Positions 58,780 through 64,000 of a DNA stretch of 64,000 bases are shown one piece after another. This stretch comes from SIG603 sp963611165. GTDB taxonomy: Bacteria; Bacillota; Clostridia; Oscillospirales; Acutalibacteraceae. Where the stretch lies: assembly GCA_963611165.1 (NCBI GenBank), contig CAVDQG010000002.1:62001-126000 (forward strand), written 5' to 3'. The position numbers and the translations under genes are program-made. The notes beneath the pieces were generated by a model that saw nothing but the letters and a program-made list of their open reading frames with translations, was not told the origin of the DNA and searched no databases. Within the stretch, counting starts at the first letter, position 1. The number at the start of each line of letters is the position of its first letter.

Positions 58780-60834
58780 ATGAGAAAATTTTACAGCGTG
58801 GTCATCAAACTTCGCTATGTAATTATGACGATATTTATAGCATTGACTGCGGTATGTGCGGTCGCAAGACAATATGTCGCCGTAAATTATGATATGAACG
58901 ACTATCTTCCCGAGGACAGCGAATCCACGGTTGCGCTCGATATTATGGGACAGGAATTTGACGGAGAGATCCCGAACGCCAGAGTTATGGTGCAAAATGT
59001 CAGCTACCGAGAAGCCCTTGAATACAAAGAAAAGCTCGAAGCGGTCGAGGGCGTCTCAGCTGTCACATGGCTTGACGACAGCCTTCCGCTTGATATTCCG
59101 ATAGAAATTCTCGATGAAGACACCATAAACAGCTACTATAAAGATAACAACGCTTTATTTTCCGTCACGATATCGGAGGATTACATCAATTCTGCCGTTC
59201 CAAAAATAAGAGATGTTATCGGTGACGATAATGCAATGACCGGCAATGCCGTCAGCACCGCTGTTGCAACGGAAAGCACCGTAAGCGAGATAAGCCTTAT
59301 CGCAGGAATTGCGGTTGTGGTTGTTATCCTCATCCTCATTCTTTCAACAAACTCATGGGTAGAACCGATTGTCGTTATGTTCGGCTTGGGAGTTGCGATT
59401 CTCATCAATGCAGGTTCAAATATAATTTTCGGAGAAATATCATTTGTCACGAATTCGGCGGGCAATATTCTTCAGCTTGCCGTTTCACTCGACTACTCCG
59501 TTTTCCTCATACACCGTTTCTCGGAGTGCAAGCGTGAAATTTCCGATTCCAAAGAAGCCATGATTGAAGCACTTTGTTCCTCGACAAGCTCCATTCTCTC
59601 GAGCGGACTCACAACGGTTATCGGATTTTTGGCACTTTGCCTTATGCGTTTCAGAATCGGCCCCGACCTCGGCTTGGCACTCGCAAAGGGCGTTGCCATC
59701 AGCCTTCTCACGGTATTTCTCTTCATGCCGGGAGTCATTCTTCTCACCTTTCCGCTCATCGAAAAAACAGTCCACAAGCCGCTTCTGCCAAGCTTTTTGA
59801 AATTCGGCAAGTTTGTTCGCAAAGCTACTCTTCCGCTCGTTGTTTTGTTTGTGGTGCTCATCGTTCCGTCTTACATCGCAAGTATAAATAACGATTATTA
59901 CTATGGATCATCTCACATTTTCAGCACAGGAACGCAGTACGGCGACGACACCGCCAAAATCGAAGAGATATTCGGAGAAAGCGACAACTATGTTTTGATG
60001 GTTCCAAAGGGTGACGAAACCGCTGAAAGAAACTTGACGCTCGACCTCAAGGAAATTGACGAAGTCAGCTCCGTAACATCGCTCACGAACATTCTGGGCC
60101 CCCTTGTTTCAACAGATATATACTCTGATGAAATCGTAAACAAACTTGAATCGGAAAATTACCGCAGAATGGTTCTCGCCGTTTCCGTCCCTTATGAGGG
60201 AGAAAAAACAAATGCCCTCATCGACACGATAAAGGCGACGGCAGAAAAATATTATCCCGACGAATATTACCTTGCAGGAGCAGGAGTCAGCACATATGAC
60301 TTGCAAAAGACCGTCACAGCAGATATGAACAAGGTTAACCTCGTCGCTATCGGCGCAGTCTTTGTGGTTCTTCTCTTCACCATGAGATCTGTCGTGCTTT
60401 CAGCCGTACTCGTTCTCACGATTGAAACTGCCGTCTGGATAAATCTCTCGTTCCCGTTCATCACGGGTAACCCTCTTTTCTACATCGCCTATCTGATTAT
60501 CAGCTCCATTCAGCTCGGTGCAACCGTTGACTACGCAATTCTTCTCACAGAAAGATACAAAGAAAACCGCCAGATCTACGATAAAAAAGAAAGTATTGTC
60601 CGAACAATCTCGAACGTCACGGCGTCGATTCTCACATCGGCAACAGCACTCACAGTAGTCGGGTTCCTTTTGGGAAAAATCTCCACTCACGGACTTCTCT
60701 CTCAGCTCGGTTATCTTCTCGGCAGAGGAACACTTTGCTCGCTCGTCTGCGTGCTGTTCGTTCTTCCCGGTCTTTTGTATCTCACAGACCGAACATTCAT
60801 AAAAAAGAAGAAGACGAACGCCGAAAATTCCTGA
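58780..60834 (+). CDS. MMPL/RND-superfamily exporter
   Basis: The 684-residue protein has twelve spans in two six-span halves, each with a large extracellular loop after the first span, as in MmpL proteins. The second span of each half holds the proton-relay-like Asp-Tyr pair (LAVSLDYSVFLIHRF and LGATVDYAILLTERY). These exporters move lipids, drugs or wall precursors. AGAAGGAAAA precedes ATG. Control by the divergent TetR regulator is inferred. Confidence 0.92.
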   Translation: MRKFYSVVIKLRYVIMTIFIALTAVCAVARQYVAVNYDMNDYLPEDSESTVALDIMGQEFDGEIPNARVMVQNVSYREALEYKEKLEAVEGVSAVTWLDDSLPLDIPIEILDEDTINSYYKDNNALFSVTISEDYINSAVPKIRDVIGDDNAMTGNAVSTAVATESTVSEISLIAGIAVVVVILILILSTNSWVEPIVVMFGLGVAILINAGSNIIFGEISFVTNSAGNILQLAVSLDYSVFLIHRFSECKREISDSKEAMIEALCSSTSSILSSGLTTVIGFLALCLMRFRIGPDLGLALAKGVAISLLTVFLFMPGVILLTFPLIEKTVHKPLLPSFLKFGKFVRKATLPLVVLFVVLIVPSYIASINNDYYYGSSHIFSTGTQYGDDTAKIEEIFGESDNYVLMVPKGDETAERNLTLDLKEIDEVSSVTSLTNILGPLVSTDIYSDEIVNKLESENYRRMVLAVSVPYEGEKTNALIDTIKATAEKYYPDEYYLAGAGVSTYDLQKTVTADMNKVNLVAIGAVFVVLLFTMRSVVLSAVLVLTIETAVWINLSFPFITGNPLFYIAYLIISSIQLGATVDYAILLTERYKENRQIYDKKESIVRTISNVTASILTSATALTVVGFLLGKISTHGLLSQLGYLLGRGTLCSLVCVLFVLPGLLYLTDRTFIKKKKTNAENS

Positions 60835-60865
60835 TTCAGCTTACGACTTACTTGCAACTATCATA

Positions 60866-60902
60866 AAGGAAACCGCTCCTCAAATTCGGGGAGCGGTTTC
60901 CT
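60866..60902. terminator. Bidirectional terminator after the MMPL gene
   Basis: AAGGAAACCGCTCC and GGAGCGGTTTCCTT form a perfect 14-bp stem around a 9-base loop. Confidence 0.9.
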
Positions 60903-60925
60903 TTTCTTAGCACTTTAATCAAAAA

Positions 60926-61411
60926 TCAAAGCTTAGCCAAATATTCGTATTCATCCTCACGGGATTTAAATATCACGATGTTTTTGTCGCTGTATTTTTT
61001 AAGCAGTTCATATGCCATAGGAAGCTGTTTATTGGAGAAATTTCTTATCCAGTCCATAAACTCTTCGTCCTCCTCAAGTTCCACCCAAGGCATATCCTCC
61101 CTTACAGTACCGATTCGGTTTCTCACGCCCTCAAGGCATTTTTCCGTGGGAAAATCAAAGAGAAAAACGGTGTCGCACTCTTTAAGGCGCATCTCAAGCG
61201 TGCGGTTATAGTTGCCGTCCAATATCCACTCGTCACGCTTCAAAATTTCGCTCAGCTTTCCGTCAAATTCTTCGTTTGGTACGGTAGTTCTGTCAGGCTT
61301 ATGCCAAATCATGTCAAGGTAATAAAGCGGAAGTCCCGTTTTGTCCCTGAGCATTCTCGAAAAGGTGCTTTTTCCCGCACCCGAGCATCCGATTACAATA
61401 GCTTTTTTCAT
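60926..61411 (-). CDS. P-loop nucleotide kinase-like protein (FlaR/topology modulation type)
   Basis: The 161-residue protein has Walker A GCSGAGKS at residues 8-15, LPLYYLDMIWHKPDRTTV, EWILDGNYNRTLEMRL and FLFDFPTEKCLEGV, a pattern of adenylate-kinase-like proteins annotated as DNA topology modulation protein FlaR. The true substrate is unknown. AAAGGAG precedes ATG. Confidence 0.85.
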   Translation of the reverse strand: MKKAIVIGCSGAGKSTFSRMLRDKTGLPLYYLDMIWHKPDRTTVPNEEFDGKLSEILKRDEWILDGNYNRTLEMRLKECDTVFLFDFPTEKCLEGVRNRIGTVREDMPWVELEEDEEFMDWIRNFSNKQLPMAYELLKKYSDKNIVIFKSREDEYEYLAKL

Positions 61412-61560
61412 TTCTCTTTTCTCTCCTTTCGGTCTCTGTGTTTCGTTTAACCTTTAACTGGGCTTGTGATTTTAGCACAGTATGAGTAATTTGTCAATTA
61501 TGATTTATTGTGAAGATTGATATATTTTCGTCAAGGAATATTATTATTCATTTTAATGTG

Positions 61561-61588
61561 TTGAATTTTTGTGCAAATATGTTAGAAT
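61561..61588 (+). promoter_or_regulatory. Promoter of the SDR gene
   Basis: TTGAAT (61561-61566) and TAGAAT (61583-61588) are 16 bases apart, about 83 bases before the start codon. Confidence 0.7.
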
Positions 61589-61671
61589 GTAGCAAAGGTG
61601 TTTCGGATTTAGATCTAAAAGCTCTAACTCGAATATTCAGAAAACCAATATTACAAAAGGAGCGTACAATT

Positions 61672-62472
61672 ATGGGATTTTTAACAGGTAAAACCGTCAT
61701 AATCACAGGTGGCGGAAGATCGGTTCTTGACGACGGAAGATGCGGCTCAATCGGCTACGGTATCGCTACCGCTTATGCTAAGGAAGGCGCAAATATCGTT
61801 ATTACGGGCAGAAATGTACAGAAGCTCGAGGACGCCAAAGCAGAGCTCGAGGAGAAATACGGCGTTAAGGTTCTTGCTGTTCAGGCTGATGTCAGCGCAG
61901 GCGCAGACAACGAGGCTGTTGTTGCAAACGTAGTAAAACAGGCTGTCGATACCTTCGGCGGAATTCAGGTTCTCATCAATAACGCTCAGGCTTCGGCATC
62001 GGGTGTTACAATTGCCGACCACACGACAGAGCAGTTTAACCTCGCTCTCTATTCGGGACTTTATGCGGCATTCTACTACATGAAGGCTTGCTATCCTTAC
62101 CTCAAGGAGTCCAAGGGAAGCGTTATCAACTTTGCATCGGGCGCAGGACTTTTCGGTAACTACGGTCAGTGCGCTTATGCCGCCGCTAAAGAGGGTATCC
62201 GCGGACTTTCCAGAGTTGCCGCAACGGAATGGGGTCCCGACGGAATCAATGTAAACGTAGTTTGTCCGCTCGCATGGACTGCTCAGCTTGATAAATTCGA
62301 GAAAGCATATCCCGAAGCATTCAAGGCTAATGTAAAGATGCCGCCTATGGGCCATTATGCAGACCCCGAGACAGAAATTGGCAGAGTTTGCGTTCAGCTT
62401 GCAAACCCCGACTTCAAGTACCTCTCAGGCGAGACTCTCACACTCGAAGGCGGCATGGGACTTCGTCCGTAA
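61672..62472 (+). CDS. Short-chain dehydrogenase/reductase
   Basis: With ATG at 61672, preceded by AAAGGAG, the protein has 266 residues: cofactor motif TGGGRSVLDDGRCGSIGYGIA (an enlarged Gly-rich loop), NNAQ in place of NNAG, the catalytic Ser in NFASGAG and YAAAK. It ends LSGETLTLEGGMGLRP. The extra residues in the Gly-rich loop are unusual for the family and may affect NAD(P) choice. The longer frame upstream contains the promoter and is rejected. Substrate unknown. Confidence 0.9.
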   Translation: MGFLTGKTVIITGGGRSVLDDGRCGSIGYGIATAYAKEGANIVITGRNVQKLEDAKAELEEKYGVKVLAVQADVSAGADNEAVVANVVKQAVDTFGGIQVLINNAQASASGVTIADHTTEQFNLALYSGLYAAFYYMKACYPYLKESKGSVINFASGAGLFGNYGQCAYAAAKEGIRGLSRVAATEWGPDGINVNVVCPLAWTAQLDKFEKAYPEAFKANVKMPPMGHYADPETEIGRVCVQLANPDFKYLSGETLTLEGGMGLRP

Positions 62473-62492
62473 AATTTTTTCGCAATACGCAA

Positions 62493-62521
62493 AAATCTCC
62501 GAGAAAATTTCTCGGAGATTT
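62493..62521. terminator. Bidirectional terminator after the SDR gene
   Basis: AAATCTCCGAGAAA and TTTCTCGGAGATTT form the stem, with CTTTTTG following on plus and a T-rich stretch on minus. Confidence 0.88.
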
Positions 62522-62528
62522 CTTTTTG

Positions 62529-63377
62529 TTAAGCTTTTTTCTTAGCCTTTGCTTTCTGAATGAAATAGCACGGAACACCGACAAACACCATTCCGCCGAG
62601 AATGTTTCCGATTGTGACGGGAATGAAGTTGTGAAGACTTCCGAGAACCGTGAGACTGCTTATCTGCTCAGCCGTGATGCCGTAAGCTTCCTGAGCCTTA
62701 GCGACATAGTCGGGATTTGTTGCAGCCAAAATTCCTGCCGGAATATAGAACATATTTGCAACGCAGTGCTCAAATCCGCCTACAACGAATGCGAGAATCG
62801 GGAAGAATATCGCCCATACCTTGCCTGCGATGTCCGAAGCGGCGGCAGCCATAAGAACTGCAATGCAAACAAGAATATTGCAGAGAATACCCGATGTGAT
62901 GCCCTTAAGCGGTGTGATTGCCACCTTGCCGACAGCAACCTTGATTGTGTATGCTCCGAGAAGTCCGCTTGAATAATCAAGATTTCCCGAATAGAAAAGA
63001 AGAAAATCGATGATAAGCGCACCGATTAAATTGCTTACATAGACCACGCAAAGACTTCTGACGCATGCACCCACAGAAACCTTGCCGCAGATTACGTCCA
63101 TAACCATGAGGCAGTCACCCGTGAAAAGCTCGCCGCCGACAAATACTATCATCATAAGTCCGACAGGGAATATGCAGCCGGCAACTGCACGGGAAATTCC
63201 CACGTTAGTTATTGCGTGAACAGCTGTACTGCTCGTAGCACCGCCAAGAGCAATGAATGCGCCAGCCATAATTCCAAGCAGCACCATTTTTGCGAACGGC
63301 AGCTGAGATTTTCTCTTTCCGCCCTCAAGCGTAGCGTCGATGACCTCCGCAGGGGTGTTAAAATGTTGTTCTGTCAT
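62529..63377 (-). CDS. Formate/nitrite transporter family channel
   Basis: The 282-residue protein has six spans with FNT features: LLGIMAGAFIALGG, VGGELFTGDCLMVM and GFEHCVANMFYIPAGIL, which carries the central His of the pore, plus GNILGGMVFVGVPCYFI at the end. FNT channels move formate, nitrite or hydrosulfide with protons; formate export or uptake is likely in a fermenter. No pyruvate formate-lyase gene adjoins it. TATAAT lies upstream near 63468, with a small hairpin (CTTGA/TCAAG) in the leader. Confidence 0.92.
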   Translation of the reverse strand: MTEQHFNTPAEVIDATLEGGKRKSQLPFAKMVLLGIMAGAFIALGGATSSTAVHAITNVGISRAVAGCIFPVGLMMIVFVGGELFTGDCLMVMDVICGKVSVGACVRSLCVVYVSNLIGALIIDFLLFYSGNLDYSSGLLGAYTIKVAVGKVAITPLKGITSGILCNILVCIAVLMAAAASDIAGKVWAIFFPILAFVVGGFEHCVANMFYIPAGILAATNPDYVAKAQEAYGITAEQISSLTVLGSLHNFIPVTIGNILGGMVFVGVPCYFIQKAKAKKKA

Positions 63378-63615
63378 GTGTTTACTCTTCTTTCATTTTT
63401 CTTGACCGCTTGAATTTTCAAGCAGATATTTCAGATATTTAACTTGGATGAAAAACATCCGCACTTGATTATACAGAACGAAAGATGAAAAGAAAAGTGA
63501 AATTTCTATATTTTATAAAATTTATTTTACCGATAAAGAAATACTATTTATCACCAAGAAATCCATAGCTATTCGCTATTGTTTTAATCGATATTTTAGT
63601 ACGCATATACAAAAA

Positions 63616-63640
63616 ACGCAGTCCGAAAAACGAACTGCGT
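63616..63640 (-). terminator. Terminator of the VanW-family gene
   Basis: ACGCAGT and ACTGCGT form the stem with an inner CG/CG pair; TTTTTTG follows on the minus strand. Confidence 0.82.
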
Positions 63641-63646
63641 ACTTTT

Positions 63647-64000
63647 TTACTTGTCCTTAATAAGCTCCTTGGGAATGAGGTCGTAATCATACATAACCTG
63701 AGAGTGATTGTCTCTGATGAGCTTTCTCGAAACGGTCTTTCCCGTTTTTTTGTCTATAACGTCACGGTAAATCTTTGAAAGGCGGAAATACTTTCCGTTC
63801 TGCTTCACAAAGCGGTGATCGTCCTCGGTTATCTTGTAGTCATTTTCAACCTCGTGCTCACATCTGATTTCGGCAATAAGAGTTTCATTCTCAACCCATG
63901 CGAGCACCTGAAAATTCTGGTCGGTGTTGTTCTTGAAACGAACATCGACAAAATTATAGTTTACCGATGTTCCCGAGCTCATGGGCACTCTCTCGCCGTG
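63647..64000 (-). CDS. VanW-family protein, C-terminal part (gene runs off the right edge)
   Basis: The frame is open at the window edge: 117 codons and a stop are present. GERVPMSSGTSVNYNFVDVRFKNNTDQNF is the hallmark of the VanW domain C-terminal half, followed by VEVEN-like strands and a basic region (KIYRDVIDKKTGKTVSRKLIRDNHSQVMYDYD). VanW proteins are extracytoplasmic and of uncertain function; they occur near vancomycin-type B clusters but mostly apart from them, often with wall-binding repeats. The N-terminal domains lie outside the window. Confidence 0.85.
   Translation of the reverse strand, partial: HGERVPMSSGTSVNYNFVDVRFKNNTDQNFQVLAWVENETLIAEIRCEHEVENDYKITEDDHRFVKQNGKYFRLSKIYRDVIDKKTGKTVSRKLIRDNHSQVMYDYDLIPKELIKDK

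Noticed and set aside
63378..63646. Extra gene between the formate/nitrite channel and the VanW gene
   Set aside because: Only AT-rich sequence, a likely -10, small leader hairpins and the VanW terminator are present.

Overview
The window looks like chromosomal DNA of an anaerobic Firmicute of class Clostridia, most likely a gut-dwelling Oscillospiraceae/Ruminococcaceae-type organism. The reasons are moderate GC content, AT-rich gaps with strong AGGAGG ribosome sites and consensus sigma-A promoters, lipoproteins with long Ser-rich linkers, an LtaS-type lipoteichoic acid synthase, LexA, a YtrA-type GntR/ABC module, a PASTA-linked kinase-like protein and a partner-switching cassette. Gene order is mosaic: short operons on both strands, most separated by clear intrinsic terminators. 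I saw no rRNA, tRNA, CRISPR array, transposase or prophage.

Layout. 1-12 kb: a membrane glycosyltransferase fusion (cut by the left edge), beta-galactosidase behind a possible leader peptide, a MATE exporter, MTA/SAH nucleosidase, a second GT-C-like membrane protein and an LtaS-like sulfatase. 12-17 kb: an autoregulated GntR/ABC operon, a candidate small RNA and lexA with its SOS box. 17-26 kb: an oligopeptide ABC transporter (oppBCDF) with two paralogous lipoprotein receptors, each with its own promoter. 26-34.7 kb: DUF1858 protein, purine nucleoside phosphorylase, EamA transporter, a cysteine-rich protein, a CdaR regulator facing glycerate kinase, a MATE exporter, then a Mn2+-type (yybP-ykoY-like) riboswitch candidate in front of sodium-pump decarboxylase beta and a tiny gamma-like subunit. 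34.7-42 kb: another MATE protein, an SGNH hydrolase / serine hydrolase / DUF4091 operon, an unassigned structured RNA candidate, a small membrane protein and a GNAT acetyltransferase.

42-54 kb: an EF-G-like GTPase, Dtd, a zinc-ribbon/pseudokinase/PASTA protein, VOC and flavin reductase genes, a 56-residue protein, a five-gene partner-switching operon (STAS, response regulator, RsbW-like kinase, unknown protein, RsbU-like phosphatase) and tex. 54-64 kb: a HAD hydrolase with a small membrane partner, a fourth MATE protein, an Mrp/Nbp35 P-loop protein, a TetR regulator divergent from an MMPL exporter, a P-loop kinase, an SDR oxidoreductase, a formate/nitrite transporter and the end of a VanW-family gene.

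Taken together the region encodes envelope building and sensing, peptide and sugar use, and drug or metabolite export. The less ordinary content is regulatory: the riboswitch in an unexpected place, two C-rich small-RNA candidates with similar architecture, a structured RNA without an adjacent same-strand target, a sigma-less partner-switching operon with a possible AUU start codon, and a promoter that fires into a run of 16 A residues. All functional statements come from reading the sequence by eye; no searches were run.
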